Virus record (IMG/VR): IMGVR_UViG_3300029893_000084 | Span: 1-20,687 of that record | Strand: one strand, 5' to 3' | Source of the DNA: a virus | DNA: 20,687 nt | In this document: piece by piece, positions 6,473 through 14,704 of the stretch | How positions within the stretch are numbered: the stretch's first letter is position 1 | How the letters are laid out: every line of letters begins with the position of its first letter | Translations under genes and position numbers: made by a program | Notes under the pieces: model-generated | Database searches by the model: none | What the model saw: only the letters and a program-made list of their open reading frames with translations | Told to the model about the DNA's origin: nothing

Positions 6473-7384
6473 CTAAGAGAATATTTGCCCACCGCCGCTT
6501 TTCCCTTCAGACCCCACAATGGTCACGCCGGTCTTGTAAATAGTGCCTGCGTAAACCTGTAAAGAAGTTATGGGGTGCGGCGCTCCAGACGTGGTGTTGT
6601 ACGCGAACACGGAACCAGAAAAGCAGTAGAGGCCTATCTGGAAATTTGTCACATACCCCACCTGTATTTCACCAAAGCCATTGCGCACGAGAGCGCCATA
6701 ACCATAAGCGGTTGATGTGCCCTCAAAACTGCATTGATAGCAGCCAAAAAAAGTACACCCGCGAGAAAAAATTGCGGCACGATTTGCGGTAGAGGAATTG
6801 ACCTTGATGCGTAGCCGCTGAACATTGACAACAACAAGGGATGCAATTTCAAATCCGTGACAATTTGCGCCAGAGAAGTCCACGAACACATTCTTGTTTA
6901 GCTGCGCAGTGGTATCCGCGGCATTTCCCTGAATAATCAATGTTCCCGAAAAGAAACCCAGGAAGAACAGCGTTTCCCCAAGGGCATACGCCCCATCGGC
7001 AAACTGGAAGGTCAGCGTGCAGCCATTCAAATTCTTCGGTTGCTGGTCAATCAGGGATTGGATTTGCGCAGCGGTCATGGAGCTGTCGAAGTTGACCGTC
7101 CTGTTGGCCGTGAGCTTGCCGGTGTGCGTGGCGACAACCGCATCCAAGGCGGACTGCAGGTCCGTTGCGTCCAGCCCGCTCTGCGTCGGGTCGTAGCTCA
7201 CGTGCGCGGCAGTGGACGCGCCGCCGCCCCCGCTGCCCACGTCCGCGTACTCGCCAGGCCCCAGGCCCAGGGCCATGACACCCTCGTCCGTGACCAGGTA
7301 GGGCTCCCCGGCATGGAGCAGTCCGGACCCGGCCGCGGCGTCCAGTTGCGCCCGGGTGCCCCGCTTGATGCGCAGGCCCGCCAT
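6473..7384 (-). CDS. Tail fibre protein, likely receptor-binding tip
   Basis: A 303-residue fibre. Residues 1-45 (MAGLRIKRGTRAQLDAAAGS then LLHAGEPYLVTDEGVMALG) are the fibre N-terminal attachment module also present in the gene upstream. A Gly-Ser linker leads to YDPTQSGLDATDLQSALDAV, then TAAQIQSLIDQQPKNLNG and a long run of short strands (TLTFQFADGAYAL, LIIQGNAADTTAQ, NKNVFVDFSGANC) consistent with a beta-helix tip. The base composition drops to about 50 percent GC from roughly 7080 leftward to 6480, while the N-terminal portion is GC-rich like its neighbours, so the tip domain looks swapped in. It starts with a TGATG overlap. Confidence 0.75.
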   Translation of the reverse strand: MAGLRIKRGTRAQLDAAAGSGLLHAGEPYLVTDEGVMALGLGPGEYADVGSGGGGASTAAHVSYDPTQSGLDATDLQSALDAVVATHTGKLTANRTVNFDSSMTAAQIQSLIDQQPKNLNGCTLTFQFADGAYALGETLFFLGFFSGTLIIQGNAADTTAQLNKNVFVDFSGANCHGFEIASLVVVNVQRLRIKVNSSTANRAAIFSRGCTFFGCYQCSFEGTSTAYGYGALVRNGFGEIQVGYVTNFQIGLYCFSGSVFAYNTTSGAPHPITSLQVYAGTIYKTGVTIVGSEGKSGGGQIFS

Positions 7385-7836
7385 CAGAAGCTCCCCCCGT
7401 CCACCACGTCCACGTCCAGGAGCACGTAGGCGTTGGCGGCATCCTTGCTCATGACCAGGCCGGGCCCGGCGCGCAGCACGCCGTCCGTGCCGTCGGTGCC
7501 CCACAGGTAGCCGGACTGCCCCCCGGCCACCGCGGCCACCTGTTCGTCGCTGGTGCCGGCCGGGATGTTCAGGGCCGCCTTGAAGGCGTTGACCGTGATC
7601 TTCTTTTCCTTCTGCCCGACGCCGTCCGCGTCGTGGAGCAGCAGGAGGTCGGCCGCCCCGTCCACGGCGGCCAGGGTGACGAGGTCGTCCACGGCAGGGA
7701 CCACGGGCACGCGCGTGGTCGCGTCGGTGGCCAGGTGCAGGGTGCCCCGGTCCGTGGTGGCCAGGGGTTCCCCGGCCAAGAGGTTGGCGGTGGGCAGATT
7801 CGCCTTGAGGCCGCGTCTGAGTTGCAGTCTGGGCAT
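7384..7836 (-). CDS. Short tail fibre segment
   Basis: A 150-residue fibre segment. It opens MPRLQLRRGLKANLPTANLL then AGEPLATTD, the same attachment module as the next gene, continues through TVNAFKAALNIPAGTS, and ends VVDGGSF. A clear AAGGAG site lies 8 bases before the ATG. It sits between two other fibre genes and is joined to the next by TGATG. It probably forms a middle shaft segment linking the proximal fibre protein to the tip protein; a separate short fibre is the alternative. Confidence 0.65.
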   Translation of the reverse strand: MPRLQLRRGLKANLPTANLLAGEPLATTDRGTLHLATDATTRVPVVPAVDDLVTLAAVDGAADLLLLHDADGVGQKEKKITVNAFKAALNIPAGTSDEQVAAVAGGQSGYLWGTDGTDGVLRAGPGLVMSKDAANAYVLLDVDVVDGGSF

Positions 7837-7865
7837 GGTGTTCGCTCCTTGTCTTGCGAGGGCGG

Positions 7866-8468
7866 CTAGAAGGTCCCGCCGTCAATGGTTTGCAATTCCA
7901 GGTTGGCCCTGGCCAAGGCCTTGGCCTCCGGGGTATCGAACTCGGCCAGTCCGGCCGTGCGCAGCAGGTACTGCGGGTGCGCGTCCACTGCGTCGCGGCC
8001 CGCCAGGGCGTTGTGCTCCATGACCACCCCGCCCCCGGCGATGTCCGTGGGGGTCAGACCCGAAGGCGCCAGGTTGCCCCGGGCGTCCAGCAGCGCAAGC
8101 GTGCCCGCCACGGCGCCCATGACCCGGTCGGCCTTGTTGCTCCAATACTGGGGCGGAAACCGCTCCAGGTCGATGATCTCCCAGAGCTTGCAGTCCGCGT
8201 TGGGCACGGTGGCCCGGTAGCGCTGCACCGCGCCGTCGCGGCCCAGGATCTCCACCAGGTAGCAACTGCCCCCGACTCCGAGTTCGTTGGGCCAGAGCTC
8301 CAGCACGGCCTGTCCCTCCTGGTCTGCCACGGCCTGGGTGGTACGGGGCAGCAGGTGCCCCTCGTGAATCTCGGCCCGGTCCAGGGTGGCGCTGATCACC
8401 GCCCCCGCATCCGGCTCGCCGCTTTGGGTGTGCACGGTCACCAAGACCTGCACCGTGGGAATGTTCAT
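7866..8468 (-). CDS. Proximal tail fibre protein
   Basis: A 200-residue protein. The ATG at 8468 was preferred to a TTG 18 bases upstream because AAGGAGG lies 4 bases before it. Residues 5-95 form a beta-sandwich-like domain (VLVTVHTQSGEPDAGAVISA, then VADQEGQAVLELWPN and YLVEILGRDG), suitable for attachment to the tail. Residues 148-168 hold a fibre signature, HNALAGRDAVDAHPQYLL, common in phage fibres, and the protein ends with TIDGGTF. Likely the fibre part nearest the tail body, followed by two further fibre segments. Confidence 0.65.
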   Translation of the reverse strand: MNIPTVQVLVTVHTQSGEPDAGAVISATLDRAEIHEGHLLPRTTQAVADQEGQAVLELWPNELGVGGSCYLVEILGRDGAVQRYRATVPNADCKLWEIIDLERFPPQYWSNKADRVMGAVAGTLALLDARGNLAPSGLTPTDIAGGGVVMEHNALAGRDAVDAHPQYLLRTAGLAEFDTPEAKALARANLELQTIDGGTF

Positions 8469-8478
8469 GCCGCCTCCT

Positions 8479-8721
8479 TCAGACAATGACCGCGGTCTTG
8501 CGCGTAAAGCCGTTCACCCGTCCCGCCAGTTCCGTGCCCCGCACCAGCACCCGCTCTCCCAGGCCGGGCGCGCCCTGGGGGCAGCGCACCTTGCGCAAGA
8601 CCCCGCTTTCCAGCCGCACCACCACGTGCAGGCTGTCCAACCCTTGTTGCACCACGCCTTCGGCCAGGCTGCCGTCTTGCTCCCCGGCCAAGAGGATCCG
8701 CAACTCCGTCAACGCGCTCAT
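8479..8721 (-). CDS. Small beta-rich protein after the tape measure, unknown function
   Basis: An 80-residue protein, MSALTELRILLAGEQDGSLA at its start, coupled to the tape measure gene by an ATGA overlap. The second half (LHVVVRLESGVLRKVRCPQ, GERVLVRGTELAGRVNGF) has the alternating strands and Gly turns of a small beta-barrel. There is no membrane segment or signal peptide. Position between the tape measure and fibre genes suggests a distal tail or fibre-attachment adaptor. No family recognised. Confidence 0.6.
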   Translation of the reverse strand: MSALTELRILLAGEQDGSLAEGVVQQGLDSLHVVVRLESGVLRKVRCPQGAPGLGERVLVRGTELAGRVNGFTRKTAVIV

Positions 8722-11700
8722 CGGCTGCTCCTCGCCATGCGGCCCAGTTCGTTGCGCAGGGCCTCGGCCACGTCCTGCCGGGCCTGCACCGGATAACTCC
8801 CGCCCCCCACCTGGATGGTCAGGGTGCCCCAGTTGCCTTGCGCCTGCGGCGCCGCAAAGCTCCCGCCACCTACGGCCCCACCCTCCGCGAAACGTTGCAA
8901 GGGGCGCAGCTGCGACGTCAAACCGCTGCCCAGGGCGTTGAGCCGCTGCAGGGTGGCCTGGCCGAGGACCCGGGCGGCGTCCCGACGCAGCACGAACTCC
9001 CCGGGCATGAGCATGGCCAGCACGGAATCGCGCCCCGGCGTGCCCAATTGCGCGGGCACCGCCCCACCCCGGGCATAACGCGCCACTCCGGCCCAGGCCT
9101 CCGAGCGCGCGGGCACCGCGCCGCCCTGGGCGAAACGCGGCAACCCCACCAGGCCCCCTTGAGAGAGAAACTGCTTGAACCCCGAGACGCTGAGAGTGCC
9201 GTAACTGCGCTCCAGCTCGGCCAGGGCGGCGTCGCGCTCGATCTCCAGGTCCTGGATGTCCGTCAGCCACTGCCTGTACATCCCCCGCAGGGATAACCGC
9301 CCCATTGCCACGGTCTCGTCGCCCGTGGCGGCGTAGCTGTCGTAGCTCTTGTCCGCCCCGCGCCGGGCCTCGCGCAGGGCCGCGCGGATGTTGGTGCTCG
9401 CCTTGCGTTCCGCCTGCGCCTTTTTGCTGGTGTATTGCCGCCGCAGGGCCGCTTCCTTCTTGGTAGCCTTGGCCTGCTCCTGTTGCTGAAAAAAGTTGCT
9501 CCCCTTGCTGTTGCCCGCCTTCTGCTCCGTCATGGCGCCGTGGCGCTCCCAGGCCGCCTCGCGCGCCTTGTCGAAGTCCTCCTGCAGGTCGTCGAGCTTA
9601 TCCTGGGTCTCTTGGGCCACGCGCTCCACTTCATCCTGGTAGGTCTCGGCCAGGGTCACCAGGTCCTGGCGCAGCTCCTCGATGATGGCCACCAGCTCAA
9701 TGCGGATTTCTTCCAGGGCGTCGGCCAGCTCCTCGTTGCCGTTGGACCTGGCCTGCTTGATCTTGGCGTTGTACTCGGCGCTGATGGCGTCTTTCTGGGT
9801 CTGCAGGGCCGCGCTGGCCTTGCCCGCCGTGGCGAGCTTGGTCTCGGTGGAGGCCGAGCTGTCCTTGAACACCGTCAGCGAATCTAGGGTGATGCCCAGG
9901 GCCGAGCCGAGATACGAGGCCGGGTCGCTGTTGATCTGTTCGACCTTCAGCCGCGCCTGCAACCGGTCGCGCTTCTCCAGGATCTCCGCCAACAGCTGCT
10001 CGTAGGAGATGGCCCCCCACTTGGCCCCCGCCACCTCCCCACCCGACGCGAAGCGCGGCACCAGGTCGAGATACTGCCGGGGCAGCACCAGCCCCCCGGC
10101 CGCGAAACGCGGCACCAGGTCGAGATACTGCGGGGGCAGCTGACCGGCGTTGACCTGGTGCATGAACCCCACGCCATACTTCTCCACGGCGGAGCGTCGC
10201 ATCACGAACTCGTTGCGCATCAACAGCGCCGGCACATCATCCTTGGTGCCAGACCCCTGAGTGACCAGCGGATTGGCCGGGCGGCGGAAGACCGCCCCCC
10301 CGCCCGCGACCCCCATGAGCCCCCCCACCGCCGCCTTTTCCACCTTTTCTACGTAGACCGTGTGCTTGCTCGACGTGTCCTGCTGCAGCGCGGCGATCTC
10401 AGCTTTGGCTGCAGCGGCGTCCGGGGTCACCACATGGGTGCTGGTCGTCTCCTCCGTCAGCCCCTCCTTGGCTGTGGCGGCCCCCTCCGTGTCCACGGCC
10501 ACGTCCACCGGCACCTCCACCGGCTCGGCGGCCTGGTTCCGGGCCGCTTCCACTGCCTGGGTGTCCGGCTGCAGGGCCACTGGTGCCTCCACGGGTGTGG
10601 CAGCCTGGTCTTTGGCTGCATCCACCGCCTCGGCATCCGGCTCAAGCTTCGCAGGCACCTGCACCGGTTCCCGGGAAAAGGTCCGCTTATCGTAATCCCA
10701 CTTGAGCTTGGTGGGCACCTCCACCGGCTCGGCGGCCTGTTGTTTGAGGTCCTGCAACTGGTCAATACCGTCTACTTCCAGCGTCACGACCCGGGTCTTG
10801 GCCAGCTCCTTGTCCAGCTCTTTGAGCTCTTTCTTGGCCCGCGCCGCAGCTGCGCCCCCCTGCGTGCTGTCTTCGTCCGCGGGCAGGTCGGTCTGTGAGC
10901 GGGTGTAGGTGCGCTTGTTGGTCTTCTTGCCATAATCGGTCGAGTGGCCCTGCTCCGTGACCGTCCGCCCCTCGCTGCCCCCCGAGCTGCTCCCCTCGCG
11001 ACTTTTCGCCCGGGCCTTGTCCTGCGCCTTGTCCAGCTTGCCCAATGCCGCCAGTGACTGGTCCACTGCGGCGCGCACATCCTGGGGCAGCTGCTTGTAG
11101 ACGTCGGACCAGGCCGCGCCCGAGCTTTGGGACAGCTGGGCCAGCTTCGCGACGTACGCCTCCCACGCCTCCTGCTTCTGCGCCACAGTGGCGCTGGCGG
11201 ACTCCCGGATGGCGTCGTAGGCCCCCCGCCACTTATCCGCGCTGGCCTGTGCCGTGCCCGTGGAGGTCAACCCCAACTCGTTGAATGCAGCTGCCGTCTC
11301 GTCTAACCGGGACCTGACTTCCGGGGGTATCCAGGGCAGATCGCTGAGCTTGTGACCGGCGTCCAGCAGCTTCTGCACATCAGCGGCCGCATTGTCCGCC
11401 GCGGCCGCGATCTTTTCCAGGTCAGGTGCGGGCTTGGACATCTCCGTCATCTTGAGGAGATTGAACGCCACGGACAGCTCCGTCACCTGCTCCGCAGCCG
11501 TTTGGAAGGTGTCCACCCCGAGGACCTCATCGGCCTTCCCCATTTCGGACCAAAAGTTGTCCGAAGCGTGGCCGAGGTCCAACATCCCTTTGTTGAATAG
11601 TTCTTGCTCCTGGCGGGCGGCTTCGATCTTTTGCGGTAACGCCGCAAAGTTCGCGGCGGCTTGGGTCAACATGTCCCTGGCAATGCTGTTGTAATCCCTG

Positions 11701-13328
11701 GTGACTTGGTTCAGCCGCTCGATCTCCGCGACACCCGCTTCCGCAGCCTTGAACGCCTCGCCAAAGGCGATTACAGCCGCAGCGCCGATGCCGAGCGCCA
11801 CGGTCAACGGACTCAACCCAGCGACAAAGGTGTTGGCTGCGGTATAGGCCCCCTTGAGTGCCGTGCCCAGCCCAGTAAACGCATTGGCAGACTCCCACAC
11901 TACGGGTTGCAATGTTTTCGACGCCGCACCGAGCTGGCCGGTGGAGGCGGCCATGGCCTTGTTGCGGCTGTCCAACGCCGCGAAAGCGTCATTGATTGCA
12001 TCGGTCTGACTGCCCAGTGCGGCCAGGCCCTGTTGGTACATGGTCACCTGGTCCTGGGCCCGTTTCCAGTTGCCCGCGGTGGCCAGGTGTGCATCCAACC
12101 CCTCGAGAGCCTGGAGTCCCTCCTTCACGGCCGCGCCGACAGCGGTCATGGCGGGTGTGACTGCGGCCATGTTGGCTGCGGCCGTGGCCGCGCCTGTCCC
12201 CACCGACGCAAGAGCAGTGGCGGCCTGTGCCCCTGCCAGCCCCTTGAGCGCCGCCCCGAGCCCCGTTACCGCGCTGGTGAGCGAAAGCACCAGAGCCGTA
12301 CTCGCAGCCGTCCCCCCCACCACGGTCAGCAGCTCTCGGTATTCCACCGTGAATTTCGCAACCGTGGCCACACCCTCCAGCAGCCGGGCGGCCAGATTGC
12401 CCACCGCGATGAGCGCGTCCGAGAGCTCCTGGGCCAGCACCTGCAGCTCACCGCTCGAGCGCATGCGCTCGATCTCGTCCACCAGGGCCCGCAGCTTCTC
12501 CTTGGCCCAGTCCAGGGCCCCGGCATCCGCCACCAACTTCAGGAAGTCCTTCCATTCGCTGGCCAGGGCGTTCTTCAGGCCCACCCAGCTGTCCTGCATG
12601 CGCTGCGCCTGGCCCCCGAAGCGATCCGCCAGACCGGACAGCAGAGCGTCCAGGACCTCTTGCGTGCTGAGGCCCGACCGCCCGATGTCCTGGAGCTCCT
12701 CGCCGGTCAGCTGCAGCTTGTCCTTGAGGATCTCGAAGACCGGCACCCCCGCGTTGGCCAGCTGCAGCAGCTCCTGCATGCTGACCTTGCCCTTGGTGTG
12801 GATCTGACCCAAGGCCAGGGCGATGCTGTCAAAGGTCTGCACGGAGCCGCCCAGGGCCGCCGTGGTGTCCACCAGCACTTCCAGCTGGCGGATGGTGGGG
12901 TCCAACCCCATGGACTTGAGCTTCATGAAGCCGCCCACCGCCGCTTCGGTGTCGATGGGCATCTGCTTGGCCCAGGCGTTGAGCTCCTCCAACTTCTGGG
13001 ACCCGGCCCCACTGGTCAGGGTGTCCAGGGTGATGCGCAACTGCTCGAAGCGCCCCCCCGTCTCCAGCACCGTGACGCCCAGCCGTTGGATGGCGGATTG
13101 CAGCGCGGCCACCGACACCACCCCCGCGGCCAGGCCCGCAACCTTCGTGGCCATGCCGCCCAGGGCAACCCCGGCCTCGCCCGAGGCGGTCCCCAGCCGG
13201 GACATCTGCACCGAACTGCCCTGAGCCTTGGTGCCAAGCTCGCCCAGTTCCCGCCCCACACCCTTCAGGCCGGGCGAGGCGTTGTCCTGAAGCTTCAGGA
13301 TGATGGCATACTCAAGTGCCGTCGGCAT
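8718..13328 (-). CDS. Tail tape measure protein
   Basis: A 1536-residue protein, the longest in the window, placed directly after the tail chaperone as expected. It sets tail length and acts during DNA delivery; at roughly 0.15 nm per residue the tail would be about 230 nm. Residues about 80-270 match the tape-measure N-terminal domain (RFEQLRITLDTL, AWAKQMPIDTEAAV, LALGQIHTKGKVSMQELLQL). Hydrophobic segments lie near 330-370 and 503-523. Residues about 863-965 carry a repeated PVEVP/PVQVP/PVEAP unit. A coiled coil spans about 1185-1263. Two copies of the C-terminal type motif FV-(M/L)-RR-(S/D)-A occur near 1040 (NEFVMRRSAVEKYG) and 1443 (GEFVLRRDAARVLG), and GG-rich RFA-GG repeats are scattered to the end. 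Its start overlaps the frameshift extension of the chaperone gene by 17 bases. Confidence 0.92.
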   Translation of the reverse strand: MPTALEYAIILKLQDNASPGLKGVGRELGELGTKAQGSSVQMSRLGTASGEAGVALGGMATKVAGLAAGVVSVAALQSAIQRLGVTVLETGGRFEQLRITLDTLTSGAGSQKLEELNAWAKQMPIDTEAAVGGFMKLKSMGLDPTIRQLEVLVDTTAALGGSVQTFDSIALALGQIHTKGKVSMQELLQLANAGVPVFEILKDKLQLTGEELQDIGRSGLSTQEVLDALLSGLADRFGGQAQRMQDSWVGLKNALASEWKDFLKLVADAGALDWAKEKLRALVDEIERMRSSGELQVLAQELSDALIAVGNLAARLLEGVATVAKFTVEYRELLTVVGGTAASTALVLSLTSAVTGLGAALKGLAGAQAATALASVGTGAATAAANMAAVTPAMTAVGAAVKEGLQALEGLDAHLATAGNWKRAQDQVTMYQQGLAALGSQTDAINDAFAALDSRNKAMAASTGQLGAASKTLQPVVWESANAFTGLGTALKGAYTAANTFVAGLSPLTVALGIGAAAVIAFGEAFKAAEAGVAEIERLNQVTRDYNSIARDMLTQAAANFAALPQKIEAARQEQELFNKGMLDLGHASDNFWSEMGKADEVLGVDTFQTAAEQVTELSVAFNLLKMTEMSKPAPDLEKIAAAADNAAADVQKLLDAGHKLSDLPWIPPEVRSRLDETAAAFNELGLTSTGTAQASADKWRGAYDAIRESASATVAQKQEAWEAYVAKLAQLSQSSGAAWSDVYKQLPQDVRAAVDQSLAALGKLDKAQDKARAKSREGSSSGGSEGRTVTEQGHSTDYGKKTNKRTYTRSQTDLPADEDSTQGGAAAARAKKELKELDKELAKTRVVTLEVDGIDQLQDLKQQAAEPVEVPTKLKWDYDKRTFSREPVQVPAKLEPDAEAVDAAKDQAATPVEAPVALQPDTQAVEAARNQAAEPVEVPVDVAVDTEGAATAKEGLTEETTSTHVVTPDAAAAKAEIAALQQDTSSKHTVYVEKVEKAAVGGLMGVAGGGAVFRRPANPLVTQGSGTKDDVPALLMRNEFVMRRSAVEKYGVGFMHQVNAGQLPPQYLDLVPRFAAGGLVLPRQYLDLVPRFASGGEVAGAKWGAISYEQLLAEILEKRDRLQARLKVEQINSDPASYLGSALGITLDSLTVFKDSSASTETKLATAGKASAALQTQKDAISAEYNAKIKQARSNGNEELADALEEIRIELVAIIEELRQDLVTLAETYQDEVERVAQETQDKLDDLQEDFDKAREAAWERHGAMTEQKAGNSKGSNFFQQQEQAKATKKEAALRRQYTSKKAQAERKASTNIRAALREARRGADKSYDSYAATGDETVAMGRLSLRGMYRQWLTDIQDLEIERDAALAELERSYGTLSVSGFKQFLSQGGLVGLPRFAQGGAVPARSEAWAGVARYARGGAVPAQLGTPGRDSVLAMLMPGEFVLRRDAARVLGQATLQRLNALGSGLTSQLRPLQRFAEGGAVGGGSFAAPQAQGNWGTLTIQVGGGSYPVQARQDVAEALRNELGRMARSSR
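10045..10140. repeat. 54-bp tandem duplication inside the tape measure gene
   Basis: A 24-base identical core occurs at 10054-10077 and again at 10108-10131, an offset of 54 bases (18 codons), with near-identical flanks. It encodes two copies of QYLDLVPRFA followed by (A/S)GG. The multiple-of-three offset keeps the frame, so it is an in-frame duplication within the Gly-rich linker region. Confidence 0.85.
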
Positions 13329-13928
13329 CGCGCTGCAACTCCTGCAAATGGTTGTTCAAGGCTTGACCGCCCCGACTGGCCAGGGCCAGGTCAGCCACCC
13401 TGGCCAGTCGCTCCCGGGCCTGCACGCGGCGCGCGGCCTGCAGGCAACGGATGAACCGGGCCCAGCCGTACTGCGTGGCCGCATGGTGCCCCGCGCCTAG
13501 GAGCTCGCAGAGGGCGTCGTCGCAGGCGCGGCCGAACTGTCCGGGGTCGGCGGGGCGTCCGACGCCGCATGCAGGATCGTCCGCGCCACCGCGAAAAACG
13601 CCTGGTTCACCTCCAAAAACGCTTCCCAGAGCTTGCGGACGTGGTCGAACCCCAGCGCCTGGACATCGAGCTCACCGCCTTCGGGTGAGGTCGCGGGCAG
13701 TATGCAGTGTGCCTGCAACAGTTCCAACCGCTGCGGCCAGGCCGCCAGTTCCCAGGCCTCAACCGCTTCCGGGCCCGTGTCGCCCCGCATCAGCCGGGCG
13801 CCGATGGCCAGCAGCACCCGATAGAACTCCGGAGCCGTCAGGGCCGTGACCTCCAGGACCTGGACGGCCAGGGCGTCCTCGCCCTGGCCCAACGTCACCG
13901 TCTGCCGCTTGCGCAGATCATGGATCAT
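13312..13928 (-). CDS. Tail assembly chaperone, long form by -1 frameshift
   Basis: The minus-one frame is open across the end of the short chaperone gene and continues to a TGA at 13314-13312. It has no usable start of its own but encodes a sensible sequence: FGRACDDALCELLGAG, then ATQYGWARFIRCLQAAR and RLARVADLALASRGG. A -1 slip at G-TTT-TTC (13599-13593) would make a 205-residue protein of 112 shared plus 93 new residues. A second in-frame heptamer, G-TTT-TTG, lies at 13620-13614. This matches the lambda G/GT arrangement conserved in long-tailed phages, in which short and long forms load the tape measure. The heptamers are plausible rather than ideal (first base G, not T), so the exact slip site is inferred. 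Confidence 0.75.
13497..13928 (-). CDS. Tail assembly chaperone, short form
   Basis: A 143-residue protein between the tail tube and tape measure genes, the standard site for the tail chaperone that coats the tape measure during assembly. It is mostly helical (TAPEFYRVLLAIGARLM, ELAAWPQRLELLQAHC, HVRKLWEAFLEVNQAFFAV) and ends in a Pro/Ala/Ser-rich tail read in the zero frame, which fits an unconserved tail lying over the frameshift region. The ATG at 13928 is preferred to the GTG at 13934 because AGGGGG stands 5 bases before it and would overlap the GTG. Confidence 0.8.
   Translation of the reverse strand: MIHDLRKRQTVTLGQGEDALAVQVLEVTALTAPEFYRVLLAIGARLMRGDTGPEAVEAWELAAWPQRLELLQAHCILPATSPEGGELDVQALGFDHVRKLWEAFLEVNQAFFAVARTILHAASDAPPTPDSSAAPATTPSASS
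13593..13620 (-). promoter_or_regulatory. Candidate slippery sites for the -1 frameshift
   Basis: Two heptamers, GTTTTTG (13620-13614) and GTTTTTC (13599-13593), both stand in the zero-frame phase needed for tandem slippage (G | TTT | TTN) and both lie upstream of the first zero-frame stop at 13499. The -1 frame is open from either to 13312. The downstream copy, just before GCGGTGGCGCGG, would give the shorter fusion region. Which is used cannot be decided from sequence. Confidence 0.55.
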
Positions 13929-13937
13929 GACCACCCC

Positions 13938-14702
13938 CTAGCTGAACCGCTGCACGACAAAGGGCTTGGTGTAGCCTTCGGGCGTCTCCATCATCCCGTC
14001 CAGCCCCACCTTCTGGAACTCGGCCGCGTTCATGAACGACATGGCTTCCGTGGGCGTCACGGCCACCCGGGGCGCGCGCAGCAGCACATTGTCCCCGCTG
14101 ATGGCGTCCTTACCCTCCATCAGTAGTTCGAGCTTGATGTTGCCCAGCGTGGCCCCATCGATCTGGTACCCCTCCACAGTGCCCGCGTCGTAGCTGACGC
14201 TCACGGCGTCCCCGGCTTCGATCCCGCCCCCGGCCACGAAGAGAATTTGCCCCGAGGCCGGATGCAGCAGGTAGTCGGGCCCCTCCTGCATGGTCTGGGA
14301 CGCGGCCTCCACCACGACGTTGCCCACCTTGAGGTGCCCCAGGTCAAACCACCGGCCCAGCACCGCGGCCGCGAAGGCCTTGACCTGGCCCGGTGTCGCG
14401 GCCTGCACCAGGTCCTTGTCCTCACCGGCCAGGCACATGGCCAGCAGCTCCCGGCCGATGGTGTCCACCTCGATGCGGCACTTGGTCTCGGTCACCCGGG
14501 TGTCGCTGTCGATGACCTGCCCCCGGGTCTCCGGGCTGTAGTTGCTGCGCCGGTAGTCCGTCTCCACCGTGGGCTGCACCGTGAGCACCGTGGCGTTGCC
14601 GATGGACACCAGCCCCACCTCGTTCTTGTCCACCCGGCGCACCTTGAGGATGCCCACGATCTTCATGCCCCGGTCCGTCTGCAAACCGGTCTGGATGCTC
14701 AT
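13938..14702 (-). CDS. Probable major tail tube protein
   Basis: A 254-residue protein starting MSIQTGLQTDRGMKIVGILK, with AAGGAG 7 bases before the ATG. It reads as a beta-rich structural protein (DTRVTETKCRIEVDTIGREL, then KVGNVVVEAASQTMQ, GQILFVAGGG, AVSVSYDAGTVEGYQID, IKLELLMEGKDAISGDNVLL). Its place immediately before the tail chaperone and tape measure is that of the tail tube subunit. There is no sheath gene beside it, in contrast to Mu itself, which supports a non-contractile tail. No diagnostic motif was recognised, so the call is mainly positional. Confidence 0.65.
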   Translation of the reverse strand: MSIQTGLQTDRGMKIVGILKVRRVDKNEVGLVSIGNATVLTVQPTVETDYRRSNYSPETRGQVIDSDTRVTETKCRIEVDTIGRELLAMCLAGEDKDLVQAATPGQVKAFAAAVLGRWFDLGHLKVGNVVVEAASQTMQEGPDYLLHPASGQILFVAGGGIEAGDAVSVSYDAGTVEGYQIDGATLGNIKLELLMEGKDAISGDNVLLRAPRVAVTPTEAMSFMNAAEFQKVGLDGMMETPEGYTKPFVVQRFS

Positions 14703-14704
14703 TG

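Noticed and set aside
11661-13454. Plus-strand open frame of 597 codons
   Set aside because: Antisense to the tape measure; same low-complexity shadow composition, no domain, and it crosses real gene boundaries.
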